Of a DNA stretch of 64,000 nt, positions 8,661 to 18,424 are shown piece after piece. The translations under genes and the position numbers were made by a program. The notes beneath the pieces were generated by a model. That model saw only the letters and a program-made list of their open reading frames with translations, ran no database searches and was not told the DNA's origin. Source of the stretch: Pseudooceanicola nanhaiensis (GTDB lineage Bacteria > Pseudomonadota > Alphaproteobacteria > Rhodobacterales > Rhodobacteraceae); assembly GCF_020171315.1 (NCBI RefSeq), contig NZ_JAIUZP010000013.1:1-64000 (forward strand), read 5' to 3'. Numbering within the stretch: the stretch's first letter is position 1; every line of letters begins with the position of its first letter.

Positions 8661-9227
8661 TGCATCCGCCTCCGCTGCAGCGCGGGCGAGGCATAGACAT
8701 CGCCCATGCCGCCGATGCGCGGATCGCCGATACCGTCCTCGACCTTGTCCATCCGCTCCTTGTGGCGGCGGCGCTTCACGAATTCCTCGTCCTCGTGGAA
8801 CAGCTCCACGAATTCATGCACCCAGGCCAGCAGGCCCGGGGTCATGGCGACCTTCTCGACGACCTCTTCGCCGGTGTCGCAGTAATCTTGCGCCTCATAG
8901 GGCGAGGCCGTGATCAGAAGCACCTCGAAGGGATGCGCCGGGGTCTCCGGCTTCGGGCGCATGATCACGTAGACGCAGGGCACTTCGGCGCCGAGGCCGT
9001 GAACATACGCCTCCGTCTCGGCTCCGAAGAGTTCCAGCGTCACGGTGGCGGCGTGGAATTCCACGACCTCGCCCTCGCGGCGCAGCTCCCGCCAGTGGGC
9101 GTCAGCGGCCCCAGGCAGGATCGAGGTCGCCTTCCACGCATACTTTGCCCAACGCGTCACGCCCGGCTGTCGCTTGATGACGACGCCGACGGGCATGTTC
9201 CGGTAGGGTTTCAGATCTTGGGTCAAT
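8657..9227 (-). CDS. DUF3305 protein, first gene of the formate dehydrogenase operon
   Basis: About 189 aa with the DUF3305 core (MPVGVVIKRQPGVTRWAKY near the start, later VYVIMRPKPETPAHPFEVLL and VHEFVELFHEDEEFVKRRR). Two starts are possible: a TTG at 9227 with GAGGAA upstream, preferred here, or the ATG at 9197, which has no visible ribosome-binding site. The open frame continues far upstream, but that stretch lacks typical codon use and would run into the promoter. The function is unknown. It overlaps the DUF3306 gene by four bases and heads the minus-strand operon, with the divergent polyferredoxin operon on the other side of a 340-bp promoter region. Confidence 0.8.
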
Positions 9228-9567
9228 GCTCTTCCTCGCAGGGCCTCAAAATGAAGGGTTCGATGAAATGGCGAAAGGTGAAACCAGAAGGTGCCTACAA
9301 AATCGTCATGCTTCGGGACGTTCTGGCCGGGTCGGCGGAGTCCCGCGGGGACGAAGGGACATTCTGTCCATCTTGAGCATTTTACTCTGAATACGGAGGC
9401 ATACCGAATCAGATCGGCCCTGCCGCGAATCACCCGTGCATCGCAGCCCCGATGCTGCATTTGCAGCATCGGGAATCCTGTTGAAGCCGGTCCGGAAAAC
9501 TGGCTAGCCTGCCCACGCGACCGCGCCAGAGCAGGCCGAAACGGGGCCTGAGCCAGGGGATGAGAAC
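9228..9567. other. Divergent promoter region of the two FDH operons
   Basis: No gene is visible. The region separates the minus-strand structural operon from the plus-strand accessory operon and must hold both promoters. Its main feature is the 26-bp palindrome at 9448-9473. No FNR-type TTGAT-N4-ATCAA box was found by eye. Confidence 0.5.
9448..9473. promoter_or_regulatory. Near-contiguous 12-bp inverted repeat, probable operator
   Basis: Left arm CCCGATGCTGCA (9448-9459) and its exact complement (9462-9473) are separated by only two T residues. A 2-nt loop is too tight for an RNA hairpin of full length, and dyad symmetry in a divergent promoter favours a dimeric regulator's binding site. 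It lies 95 bp before the polyferredoxin ATG. The binding protein is unknown; the response regulator at 370-1716 is one candidate. Confidence 0.5.
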
Positions 9568-11526
9568 ATGGCCAAGACACTGATAACATGCGATTGTCTG
9601 GGGACTCAGACGATTGACGCCGCAGGCCTCGCCAAGGCCACCGGCTTGCAGGTCTCTGCCCCCTGTTCGGCGCTCTGCACCGCCCAGATCGACCGCGCGG
9701 TGACCGCGCTGACCGAGGGTGACGCAGGGGACACGATTTTTTGCTGCACGCAAGAAGCACGCACCTTCCAGGCCCTCGCGGAGGAGCTGGAGGTAGAGGC
9801 CCCTGCCCTGCTCGACCTGCGGGACCGGGCCGGATGGTCGGCAGATCCCGCCCCGAAACTGGCCAAAATGTCCGCCCTCGCCGCCGAGGCCCTGCTGCCC
9901 GCCGCGCCCGAGCGGATGCTGGATGTCACCTCTCACGGGTTGTGCCTGATCCTCGGCCCGGCGGAGGCGGCGCTGGAGGCCGCGGCGCAGCTCAAGGACC
10001 ACCTCGGGGTGACCGTCCTGCTGGAGCGCGCGGAGGACATTCCCGACACCCGCGATTTCGACGTGATCGTCGGCCGGTTGCGGCAGGCGAAAGGCGCGCT
10101 CGGCCAGTTCGACATGACGATCGACGCGCTCCAGATGGTGGACCCCGGCGGGCGCGGCAGCTTCACCCTCAGCGCGCCGCGCGACGGCGGGCAGAGCCAA
10201 TGCGACGTGATCCTCGACCTGCGCCGCGCGCCGCCGCTCTTCCCGGCGCATGAGAAACGCGAAGGCTACCTGCGTGCCGATCCGAACCACCCGCAGGCCG
10301 TCGCCGCCGCCGTGTTGGCCGCCTCGCATCTGACCGGCACCTTCGAAAAGCCGCTCTACATCCGGGTCGAGCCGCTGCTCTGCGCCCATTCCCGCGCCGG
10401 GCAGACCGGCTGCACCCGCTGCCTCGACCTCTGCCCCACCGGCGCGATCCTGCCCGACGGCGACCACGTGACCATCGACCCGATGATCTGCGCGGGCTGC
10501 GGCGCCTGCTCCTCGGCCTGCCCCTCGGGGGCGGTCAGCTACGACGCGCCGCCGGTGGACATGACGATGCGCCGGGTTCAGACGCTGGCCAAGGCCTACC
10601 TTGACGCGGGCGGCACCGCGCCGCGCCTGCTGGTCCACGATGCCCACGGGGCCGAGATGATCCGCCTCTCCGCCCGCCATGGCCGTGGCCTGCCCGCCGA
10701 CGTGATCCCGCTGGAAATGTCCGCCATCGGCGCCTTCGGCCATGCCGAGGCGATGGCGGCGCTTGGCGCGGGCTTCGCCGCGCTGACCCTGCTGCCCGGC
10801 CCCGGGGCCGACCGTGACGCCATGACGGCGCAGGTCGCCCTTGCCTCGGCGCTCGCAGGCGGGGGCCGCGTGGCTGTCCTCGACACCTCCGATCCCGATG
10901 CGCTCTCCGACGCGCTCTTCGGGGTCGCGGTGCCTGCGCCCGTGACGACCCCGGTCCGCCCCATGGGCACCCGGCGCCAGATCACCCGTCAGGCCGCCCG
11001 CGCCCTGCACCCCGAAGGCGGCACCCTGCCCCTGCCCGAGGGCGCGCCCTATGGCGCGGTGCTGGTGAACACCGAGGCCTGCACGCTCTGCCTCTCCTGC
11101 GTGTCGCTCTGCCCCTCCGGTGCGCTTGGCGACAACCCGGACCTGCCGCAGCTGCGCTTCCAGGAGGACGCCTGCCTGCAATGCGGTCTCTGCGCCCATG
11201 TCTGCCCCGAGGATGCCATCGCCTACGAGCCGCGCCTGAACCTCGACGAAAGCGCGCTGTCGCAGGAGATCCTGAACGAGGAGGAGCCCTTCGCCTGCGT
11301 CGAATGCGGCACGCTCTTCGGGGTGAAATCCACCATCGACCGGATCACCGAAAAGCTGCAGTCTCACTCCATGTTCGCCGATGGCGAGCGGCTGCGAATG
11401 ATCCAGATGTGCGATGACTGCCGGGTGAATGCGCAGTATCACGCCCAGAACAACCCGATGACCGGCGCCCCCCGCCCGCGGCCCCGGACCACCGACGATT
11501 ACCTGTCCAAGCGGCGCGACCATTGA
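9568..11526 (+). CDS. Large polyferredoxin-like [4Fe-4S] protein of the FDH cluster
   Basis: 652 aa, soluble, with no signal peptide. The N-terminus has CDCLG and SAPCSALCTAQI. Four ferredoxin-like groups follow: a CxxCxxxCP with a more distant first Cys (GCTRCLDLCPTGAI), then CAGCGACSSACPSGAV, CTLCLSCVSLCPSGAL and CLQCGLCAHVCPEDAI. The C-terminus has two CxxC pairs (CVECG, CDDC) suggesting a zinc or Fe-S knuckle. A role as cytoplasmic electron carrier or Fe-S/cofactor assembly scaffold for formate dehydrogenase is inferred from its place as first gene of the divergent accessory operon. Comparable proteins accompany FDH in many Rhodobacteraceae, but I know of no assigned function. Confidence 0.85.
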   Translation: MAKTLITCDCLGTQTIDAAGLAKATGLQVSAPCSALCTAQIDRAVTALTEGDAGDTIFCCTQEARTFQALAEELEVEAPALLDLRDRAGWSADPAPKLAKMSALAAEALLPAAPERMLDVTSHGLCLILGPAEAALEAAAQLKDHLGVTVLLERAEDIPDTRDFDVIVGRLRQAKGALGQFDMTIDALQMVDPGGRGSFTLSAPRDGGQSQCDVILDLRRAPPLFPAHEKREGYLRADPNHPQAVAAAVLAASHLTGTFEKPLYIRVEPLLCAHSRAGQTGCTRCLDLCPTGAILPDGDHVTIDPMICAGCGACSSACPSGAVSYDAPPVDMTMRRVQTLAKAYLDAGGTAPRLLVHDAHGAEMIRLSARHGRGLPADVIPLEMSAIGAFGHAEAMAALGAGFAALTLLPGPGADRDAMTAQVALASALAGGGRVAVLDTSDPDALSDALFGVAVPAPVTTPVRPMGTRRQITRQAARALHPEGGTLPLPEGAPYGAVLVNTEACTLCLSCVSLCPSGALGDNPDLPQLRFQEDACLQCGLCAHVCPEDAIAYEPRLNLDESALSQEILNEEEPFACVECGTLFGVKSTIDRITEKLQSHSMFADGERLRMIQMCDDCRVNAQYHAQNNPMTGAPRPRPRTTDDYLSKRRDH

Positions 11527-11546
11527 GCCCTTCGAAGGAGAGACCC

Positions 11547-11734
11547 ATGAGCGACGATTTCAACATGTCGATGCGCAAGTTCCTGAAACAGGTCGGCGTG
11601 ACCTCGCAGCAGGCGATCGAGGAGGCCATGCGCGGGGCCGAGACCAGCGGCAAGAGCTTCCCGGTCAAGGCCGTGATCACCATCCCCGAGCTTGGCCTGA
11701 CCCATGAGGTCACCGGCGAGATCAAGGGGCAGGA

Positions 11735-11738
<4 letters not shown>
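11547..11738 (+). CDS. DUF6494 family small protein
   Basis: 63 aa: MSDDFNMSMRKFLKQVGVTS followed by an Ala/Glu helix and a short beta-rich end (ITIPELGLTHEVTGEI). AAGGAGA precedes the ATG. The start is 20 nt after the polyferredoxin stop, and its stop overlaps the Mrp start (ATGA). The family is short, cytoplasmic and of unknown role, typically next to an Mrp-like ATPase in FDH clusters. A small adaptor for the Fe-S carrier is a guess. Confidence 0.75.
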
Positions 11739-12810
<1,072 letters not shown>

Positions 12811-12814
<4 letters not shown>

Positions 12815-13524
12815 GCACGGAGGCCCTCAGCTTCCCCCCGCTGATGTACGGCGAGGAGGTGCCCTCGGACGCGTTCAACCACGCCTGCATGAAGGCGATG
12901 ATGGGCTGCGACGCGGGCCTCGTCGCCTATGCGGCAGAGCGGAACCGGGTCGAGGCGGCGCTCGTCTTCGCGCCCGAGGTGCCGCTGATGCGGGCCATGA
13001 CCATGCTGCCGCTCTGCGGGGTCGGGTTCCAGAACGCGCTTGGCGCGCTCGCCCCGCCCGAGGTCGCTGTGCACCTTGGCTGGGACGGGACGATCTTCCT
13101 GAACGGCGCGCGCTGCGGCAGCTTCCGCTGCATGGCGTCCCGCACCGTGCCGCAGGCGGCCCCTGACTGGCTGGTGGTGGGCTTCTCCCTGCCGCTCTGG
13201 CCCGAGGATGACCGCCCGGCGGGCGAGCGCCCGGACCAGACGACGCTCTATGCCGAGGGCTGTTCGGAAGTGTATCCCCTGCCGCTTGTCGAGGCCTGGG
13301 CCCGGCACACGCTGCACCAGCTGAACCGCTGGGAGCAGGACGGCCCCCGCGCGCTTGCCGCCGAATGGCGCGGGCTGGCGCAGGACATGGGCGAGGATGT
13401 GACCCGAAACGGCGTCTCAGGGACGTTTCTGGGCGTGGACGAGGACTTTGGCATGCTGCTGCGCGACGCCGAGGGCACGACGCATCAGATCCCCCTGACG
13501 ACCCTGCTGGAGAAAGCCCCATGA
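12811..13524 (+). CDS. Biotin/lipoate ligase-like protein with DUF4444 domain
   Basis: 237 aa. Residues 10-170 resemble the biotin/lipoate protein ligase fold (LVAYAAERNRVEAALVFAPEVPL, then HLGWDGTIFLNGARCG and WLVVGFSLPLWP). The end (NGVSGTFLGVDEDFGMLLRD) matches the C-terminal DUF4444 domain. The usual RRxSGGG/GxGAV motif of true lipoate ligases is not seen, so catalytic ligase activity is doubtful. It starts within the Mrp stop codon and ends overlapping the next gene, so all are coupled. A role in formate dehydrogenase maturation is inferred only from context. Confidence 0.7.
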
Positions 13525-14030
13525 GCGCCCTGCAACTGGCCCGCGCGATCCATTTCGACGAAAGCGACATGCGCGTCTTCGCCAGCCCGGCCCGGACCGG
13601 CGAATGGTGCCTGTCAGGCGGGTTCGAGTTTTCGGACTGGACCGAGGGCGACCTGACCGGCAAGGCCCGGCAGGCGTTCTCGAACGGCTGGCTGGGGCTT
13701 GAGACCTTCGGGCGGGTGACTTTCGTCGCGGTGACGCAGATCGAACCGGGCGAGATGGAGCGGCTGACCGACATGCTGGCCGCGCATTTCGTGACCTACT
13801 ACGGCGCACCCTCGGCCGAGGCCGCCCGCCCGGTCGCCGCCGAGGAACTGGCCCAGATGGCCGAGCTCTGCGCCGGGCATCCAGCGAACACGCTGCTGAC
13901 CGTCGCGCGGGAGCTGACCGAGGCCGGTGTACGCGAGAGCTTCCGGGTGATCGAACCGCAGGAGGCGGAGCTGGACCTCTTCGCGGTACACGGCTCGCTG
14001 GATGATCCGCATGAGGGGCATGGGCACTGA
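13521..14030 (+). CDS. DUF6505 family protein
   Basis: 169 aa, soluble. It begins with MSALQLARAIHFDESDMRVF and contains EWCLSGGFEFSDW, WLGLETFGRVTFVAVTQI and a final His-rich tail (DDPHEGHGH) that could bind metal. It is the last gene of the accessory operon, overlapping its predecessor by four bases. The family is restricted to alphaproteobacterial FDH neighbourhoods as far as I know. The function is unknown; the His-rich end would fit a metal-handling or cofactor-insertion helper, but that is speculative. Confidence 0.72.
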   Translation: MSALQLARAIHFDESDMRVFASPARTGEWCLSGGFEFSDWTEGDLTGKARQAFSNGWLGLETFGRVTFVAVTQIEPGEMERLTDMLAAHFVTYYGAPSAEAARPVAAEELAQMAELCAGHPANTLLTVARELTEAGVRESFRVIEPQEAELDLFAVHGSLDDPHEGHGH

Positions 14031-14210
14031 GGGGCTGGAAGGGAAGCCTCCGCCGCAAGCCCTGAGCGAATGCGCGGCCGCCTCTAGGACAGCGGGGTTC
14101 GAGAGCGCTAAGCAGACATCAAATCTAGGGCGCGAGACCGTGGGTCAGCGCTTACTGCCTTGGCACCGCTCACGGCGATCCCCAGAGCAAACCCTCTCCA
14201 GAGAACGCCC

Positions 14211-14289
14211 GCCCGGCCTCGGGCCGGGCAGCGCCGTCCCGCCCCCATGGGGCGGTGCTTATGCGCCACCCCGCGGGACGTCGCTGCCC
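14211..14289. repeat. Overlapping, mutually exclusive stem-loops (REP-like element)
   Basis: A small hairpin (GCCCGGCC, loop TCG, GGCCGGGC; 14211-14229) shares bases 14226-14229 with a long hairpin whose outer arms are GGGCAGCG (14226-14233) and CGCTGCCC (14282-14289). Inner arms CGTCCCGC (14235-14242) and GCGGGACG (14273-14280) follow, and a further imperfect stem closes on the loop TTAT. The two structures cannot form together. It looks like a dispersed intergenic repeat, or a switch-like RNA if transcribed. Confidence 0.5.
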
Positions 14290-14417
14290 TTCGTGTTTCA
14301 CTATGCCCGAGGCAGGCGACAAACAGGTGGGCGATTTATCACCGGAAGAGCAACTTCGAGAGCAATTGTGCAGCGGATGACCGAAAACAGCCTCTACACC
14401 GCCCCACAGACACGAAA

Positions 14418-14445
14418 ACGGCCGCGCGATCTTTCGCGCGGCCGT
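14418..14445. terminator. Bidirectional rho-independent terminator
   Basis: Perfect 12-bp stem (ACGGCCGCGCGA and complement) with the 4-nt loop TCTT, preceded by an A-tract and followed by a CTCTTTT tract. It therefore works as an intrinsic terminator in both directions, ending tupA on the minus strand and any readthrough on the plus strand. Confidence 0.85.
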
Positions 14446-14477
14446 CTCTTTTCATCCTGCCACGGCAGGCCGCCGGA

Positions 14478-15290
14478 TCACTCGGCGTTCGCGTTGAAGA
14501 CGAAGAGCGTCTCGCCGTTGATCGTGTAGCCGTTGATAAGCTCTTTCGCGCGGTCCGACACCAGCCACTTCTCCAGCTTGTCCACCAGCGCGGTCTGGAC
14601 ATGGGGGTGCAGCTCGGGGTTCACGGGCAGGTAGGCGTATTGGTTGAAGAGCACCGGATCGCCCGCATAGAGCAGCGCGAGGTCGGCCTTGTTGCCGAAG
14701 TTCAGCCAGCTGGCGCGGTCGGCGAGGATATAGGCGTTCATGCCCGCCGCGGTGTTGAGCGCGGCGCCCATGCCGGCACCGACGGCGCTGTACCATCTGC
14801 CGAAGCCCGCGACGTCGAGGTCGGCGGCCTTCCAGAGGCTCAGCTCCTTCTTGTGGGTGCCGCTGTCGTCGCCGCGGCTGACAAAGGCCGCCTCGGCGCC
14901 GGCGATGTCCTTCAGGGCCTCGACCGCGCTCGCGTCATCCTTGATGCCCGCGGGATCCTCCTTGGGGCCGATGAAGACGAAATCATTGTACATGATCTCG
15001 GTCCGGTGGGTGCCGAAGCCGCCCGCGAGGTACTTCTCCTCGGCGGGACGCGAGTGCACGAGGATCGCATCCACGTCGCCCTGTTCGCCCAGCTTGATCG
15101 CCTGACCGGTGCCCACGACCAGCAGTTGCACCTCGAGGTCGAGGTCCTTCTTGATCTCGGGCAGCAGAACGTCTGCCAGACCCGAGTTGTTGAACGACGT
15201 GGTGACGGCCATCTTCATCACGTCGGTGGCTTGCGCGGCGGTGGCCATGACGGCCAGGGCGGCGCCCAGCATCAGCTTTTTCATCATCAT
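14478..15290 (-). CDS. tupA: Tungstate ABC transporter substrate-binding protein
   Basis: 270 aa with a cleavable signal peptide (MKKLMLGAALAVMATAAQA). The mature protein starts near TDVMKMAVTTSFNNSGLADVLLP: the TTS-x-x-x-SGL motif is the TupA version of the oxyanion-binding loop. Later blocks VGTGQAIKLGEQGDVDAILVHS and FVSRGDDSGTHKKE are also TupA-like, distinguishing it from ModA. It captures tungstate in the periplasm with high affinity. Three ATG codons are in tandem at the start; GAGGAG lies upstream and the start overlaps the tupC stop. It is last in tupBCA and ends at a strong terminator. Confidence 0.9.
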   Translation of the reverse strand: MMMKKLMLGAALAVMATAAQATDVMKMAVTTSFNNSGLADVLLPEIKKDLDLEVQLLVVGTGQAIKLGEQGDVDAILVHSRPAEEKYLAGGFGTHRTEIMYNDFVFIGPKEDPAGIKDDASAVEALKDIAGAEAAFVSRGDDSGTHKKELSLWKAADLDVAGFGRWYSAVGAGMGAALNTAAGMNAYILADRASWLNFGNKADLALLYAGDPVLFNQYAYLPVNPELHPHVQTALVDKLEKWLVSDRAKELINGYTINGETLFVFNANAE

Positions 15291-16000
15291 TCGACTATGT
15301 CTCCTCGTAAAAATGCGCGGGCCTGTGGGGTCGCAGGTCCGTCGAAAAAGGCCCCGGCAGGGCCGCTGTCATGGATGCGGCCCCGGAACAGGAACAGCAC
15401 CTCATCGGCCAGGCGACGCGCCTGGCCCATATCATGTGTGGACATCACCAGCCGCGTACCGCGGTCGCGCGCGGCCAGCAGGATCTCCTCGATCTCGCGC
15501 ATGGCGCGCCCGTCGAGAGAGGCGCAGGGTTCGTCCAGAAACAGCACATCAGGCTCGATGATCAGTGCGCGGATCAGCGCCAGCTTCTGCTGTTCACCAC
15601 CCGAGAGCACGGTGGCAGGCCGGTCCAGCAGCGCCCCTAGCCCGACCTGATCGGCCCAGTCCGCGGCGCGCGCCCGGGCCTCGGCCCTTGCGACGCCCCG
15701 GATGCGCAGCGGATAGGCGGCGTTGTCGAGAACGCTCCGGCGCAGCATGACAGGGCGCTGGAAGACGAAGGCCTGCGCGTGGCGGGCCTCCTCGATCGGG
15801 CAGGCCCATTGGATCGTGCCGGAGGAGAGCCGCGCGATCCCGTGCAGCAGCGACAGGAAGCTGGTCTTGCCGGACCCGTTGGGGCCGATCACCACGGTGA
15901 TCCCCTGCCCTTCAAGGCGGAGAGACACAGGGCCGACAAGGGTCTGACCGCGCTTGCGGCTGACGGCCTCGGTCACGGTGAGAGGCAGCAGTTTGCTCAC
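15287..16000 (-). CDS. tupC: Tungstate ABC transporter ATP-binding protein
   Basis: 237 aa, a single ABC ATPase domain. It has Walker A GPNGSGKTS, a Q-loop in AFVFQRPVMLRR, the signature LSGGEQQKLALIRAL, Walker B DVLFLDEPCASLDG and a switch histidine in MSTHDMGQA. It has no C-terminal Mop/regulatory domain, unlike ModC, which agrees with TupC. It energises the TupB channel at the inner membrane. It overlaps tupB and tupA by four bases each, so the operon is fully coupled. Confidence 0.9.
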   Translation of the reverse strand: MSKLLPLTVTEAVSRKRGQTLVGPVSLRLEGQGITVVIGPNGSGKTSFLSLLHGIARLSSGTIQWACPIEEARHAQAFVFQRPVMLRRSVLDNAAYPLRIRGVARAEARARAADWADQVGLGALLDRPATVLSGGEQQKLALIRALIIEPDVLFLDEPCASLDGRAMREIEEILLAARDRGTRLVMSTHDMGQARRLADEVLFLFRGRIHDSGPAGAFFDGPATPQARAFLRGDIVE

Positions 16001-16701
16001 CAGCGGCCCCCCCGTTCCGTGCGGCCCAGCCAGTGGATGCCGAGGTTCACCGCCACCGCGAGGCCGATCAGCACGAAGCCAAGCGCAAGCGCGAGGGCGA
16101 ATTCGCCCTTGCCGGTCTCCAGCGCGATGGCCGTGGTCAGCACCCGGGTGGCGTGGTCGATGTTGCCACCGACGATCATGATCGCCCCCACCTCGCCGAT
16201 GGCGCGGCCAAAGCCCGCGAGGGCGGCAGTCAGCAGGGCGCGGCGGCTGTCCCAGATCAACGTGTGGATCTTCTGCCGCTCGGTCACGTTCATCGAGATC
16301 AGCAGGTCATGATACTCAGCCCACAACTCCCGCAGCGACTGATGCGCGATGGAGGCGATGAGCGGCACGATGATGATCGTCTGGGCGATGATCATGGCCG
16401 TGGGGGTAAAAAGCAGCCCCAGCACGCCAAGCGGCCCGGAGCGCGACAGGAGAACATAGACGATCAGGCCCACGACCACCGGCGGCAGCCCCATCAACGC
16501 GTTCAGCAGGGCGATGATCGTCCGGCGCCAGCGGAAGCGACGCACCGCCAGCATGGCGGCCAGCGGGAAGGCGATGAGCGAGGCGACGACGAGCGCGGAA
16601 AGCGTGACGCGGAGGGAGCGCAGGGCGATTTCGACCAGCTCGGGGTCAAACGTCACCATCAGCCAGAAGGCCTGTGACAAACCGCTCCAGAGATCGACCA
16701 T
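15997..16701 (-). CDS. tupB: Tungstate ABC transporter permease
   Basis: 234 aa with about five membrane helices and the inner-membrane component (EAA-like) loop RRALLTAALAGFGRAIGEVGAIMIVGG shortly before the last helices, as in TupB/ModB permeases. N-terminal MVDLWSGLSQAFWL is amphipathic. GGAGG lies 6-10 nt before the ATG. First gene of the operon, with a structured leader of about 160 nt. It forms the tungstate channel; the nearby formate dehydrogenase is the obvious consumer of tungstate. Confidence 0.9.
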   Translation of the reverse strand: MVDLWSGLSQAFWLMVTFDPELVEIALRSLRVTLSALVVASLIAFPLAAMLAVRRFRWRRTIIALLNALMGLPPVVVGLIVYVLLSRSGPLGVLGLLFTPTAMIIAQTIIIVPLIASIAHQSLRELWAEYHDLLISMNVTERQKIHTLIWDSRRALLTAALAGFGRAIGEVGAIMIVGGNIDHATRVLTTAIALETGKGEFALALALGFVLIGLAVAVNLGIHWLGRTERGGRW

Positions 16702-16860
16702 GGGCCGATGTTCCTCCCTCGTCCCGCCCGCTGGGGCGGGGTCATTTCCACGTCCGCGGACACTGTCAGGAAGCCCGTCATGCTGCCAGCCCCCGTGACG
16801 GGGAAAACGTCAAACGGGACAGTCTGACCAGATCTAACTGATGCGCCCCCCTGATGTAGT
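16702..16860 (-). promoter_or_regulatory. Structured leader of the tungstate transporter operon
   Basis: The region upstream of tupB contains a hairpin with arms CCCGTCA/TGACGGG (16774-16802), the 10-bp palindrome GTCCGCGGAC (16752-16761) and a GC hairpin CCCGCCC/GGGCGGG (16723-16740) directly before the Shine-Dalgarno sequence. Such a leader could respond to tungstate or cofactor level, but I could not match it to the Moco/Tuco riboswitch consensus by eye. Confidence 0.35.
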
Positions 16861-16882
16861 CAAAATGTCCACTTCACGCGCA

Positions 16883-16911
16883 ACGGCCCGCCGCGCGGGG
16901 CGACGGGCCGT
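16883..16911 (-). terminator. Hairpin after the TTT permease gene
   Basis: 8-bp stem (ACGGCCCG with CGGGCCGT) around a 13-nt loop, 26 bp beyond the stop of the large permease gene. There is no U-tract on the minus strand, so termination strength is uncertain. Confidence 0.45.
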
Positions 16912-16936
16912 CTGTGTGTGAGTGGTGGGGGGGGGA

Positions 16937-18424
16937 TCAGGCGGCCTTGGGCGCCTTGAACCGCAGGAAGTAGATGAAGAGCGCGGTCATGGCATAGAGG
17001 CCGAGGCTGATCGGGCTGGAGAAGAAGGTCATCACGTCGCCATTCGAGGTGATCAGCGCCCGGCGCATGTAGAGCTCCAAGTAGGGGCCGAGGATGATCC
17101 CCATCAGCATCGGCACCAGCGGGTAGGACATCAGCCTGAGCGACCACGCGAAGATCCCGATGGCAAGCGCCATCCACATCTGGAAGACCGAGTAGGTCGA
17201 GGCATAGGTGCCGACCATGGCGATCATCGCGATGAAGGCATAGAGCACGCCCCGGTTCATCCGCGCCAGCCAGATGTAGTAGGGGCCGAAGACGAGGACC
17301 GAGAGGAAGACGAAGACCGCCGCCACCATGAGCGCCGCGAACATCGGCGCGATCGTGGCCATCTCGTTGGTCAGCAGGCCCGGGCCGGGCACGAGGCCGT
17401 GGATCAGCAGCACGCCGAAGATGATCGCCGTCACGCTGTCGCCGGGGATGCCCAGCGTCAGCAGCGGCACCACGGCCCCGCCGCACATGGCGTTGTTGGC
17501 CGATTCCGCCGCCGCGAGCCCCTCGTGGGAGCCGTTGCCGTATTCCTCGGGCTTCTTGCTGACGCGCTTGGCCTCGGCATAGGCCACGAAGGAGGCCATG
17601 GAGGCACCGCCACCGGGCAGCATCCCGATCAGCACGCCGATGACCGAACTTTTGACATAGGTCCAGAAGCCGATCTCGCGCACTTCCTTCCAGTTCGGCC
17701 AGAAGTCCTTGTGACGCACCTTGAAGGCGGGCGTGTCCTCGACCGTGCGCGGCTTGGAGCCGCCCTGCAGCAGCAGCTCGCAGATCGCGAAGAGGCCGAT
17801 CACCGCGGGCAGCAGCTGCACGCCCTCGATCAGGTTGTAGCTGCCGAAGTCGAAGCGCCCCTGCGCCACCATGTTGTCGAAGCCCACGGTGGAGATCATC
17901 AGCCCCAGCGAGACTGTGACGAGGCTTTTCCAGATCGAGCCCTTGGCCACGATGACCACCGTCACCACCGCCATGAAGACGAGGGCGAACTTGTCCGGGG
18001 TGCGGAACATCAGGGCGAATTCGCTCATCGGCACCGCCACGAACATCAGCACCGCGGCGCCAAGCACACCGCCGATGGAGGAGGCGAGCGCATCGAGGCT
18101 GAGCGCCTTGGCCCCGTGGCCGCGTTTCATCAGGGCATAGCCCTCCATCGTCGTGATCGCGCCGGAGGCCGCGCCGGGGATGTTCACCGTGATCCCGGTG
18201 ACGGAGCCCGCGTAGATCCCCGACATGAAGATTGCCATCACCATGACGAGCGCGTTGGTCAGCTCCATCGCGAAGGTGAAGGGCAGCAGCAGCGCAATCG
18301 CCAGCGTGGCCGTCAGCCCGGGAATCGCCCCGAAGACGAGGCCCATCAGGAAGCCGCCGACGAGGTAGAGGAAGGTCTCGGGGTTGGCGAGGGCGGCAAA
18401 GCCCCCCATGAGTTCGGCGAACAT
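16937..18424 (-). CDS. TTT transporter large permease (TctA family)
   Basis: 495 aa with about 11-12 membrane helices. The family marker GAIPGLTATLAIALLLPFT occurs near residue 32, with GAASGAITTMEGYALMKRG and the second internal-repeat motif GMLPGGGASMASFVAYAEAKR around residues 270-290. It forms the main channel of a sodium- or proton-driven tripartite tricarboxylate transporter. Its start overlaps the small-subunit stop (TGATG). Substrate cannot be read from sequence; the context (aconitase X, PrpD) suggests an organic acid or amino-acid derivative. Confidence 0.93.
   Translation of the reverse strand: MFAELMGGFAALANPETFLYLVGGFLMGLVFGAIPGLTATLAIALLLPFTFAMELTNALVMVMAIFMSGIYAGSVTGITVNIPGAASGAITTMEGYALMKRGHGAKALSLDALASSIGGVLGAAVLMFVAVPMSEFALMFRTPDKFALVFMAVVTVVIVAKGSIWKSLVTVSLGLMISTVGFDNMVAQGRFDFGSYNLIEGVQLLPAVIGLFAICELLLQGGSKPRTVEDTPAFKVRHKDFWPNWKEVREIGFWTYVKSSVIGVLIGMLPGGGASMASFVAYAEAKRVSKKPEEYGNGSHEGLAAAESANNAMCGGAVVPLLTLGIPGDSVTAIIFGVLLIHGLVPGPGLLTNEMATIAPMFAALMVAAVFVFLSVLVFGPYYIWLARMNRGVLYAFIAMIAMVGTYASTYSVFQMWMALAIGIFAWSLRLMSYPLVPMLMGIILGPYLELYMRRALITSNGDVMTFFSSPISLGLYAMTALFIYFLRFKAPKAA

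Larger units (their letters stand above)
14031..14477. other. Gene-free stretch between FDH accessory operon and tupA
   Basis: No gene is supported here. It holds a pair of overlapping stem-loops at 14211-14289 and a bidirectional terminator at 14418-14445 that separates the two convergent operons. The rest shows no recognisable motif. Confidence 0.6.

Noticed and set aside
9430-11523. Long open frame on the minus strand opposite the polyferredoxin
   Set aside because: The translation is Gly/His/Arg/Val-rich with no domain; the plus strand carries four clear ferredoxin motifs.
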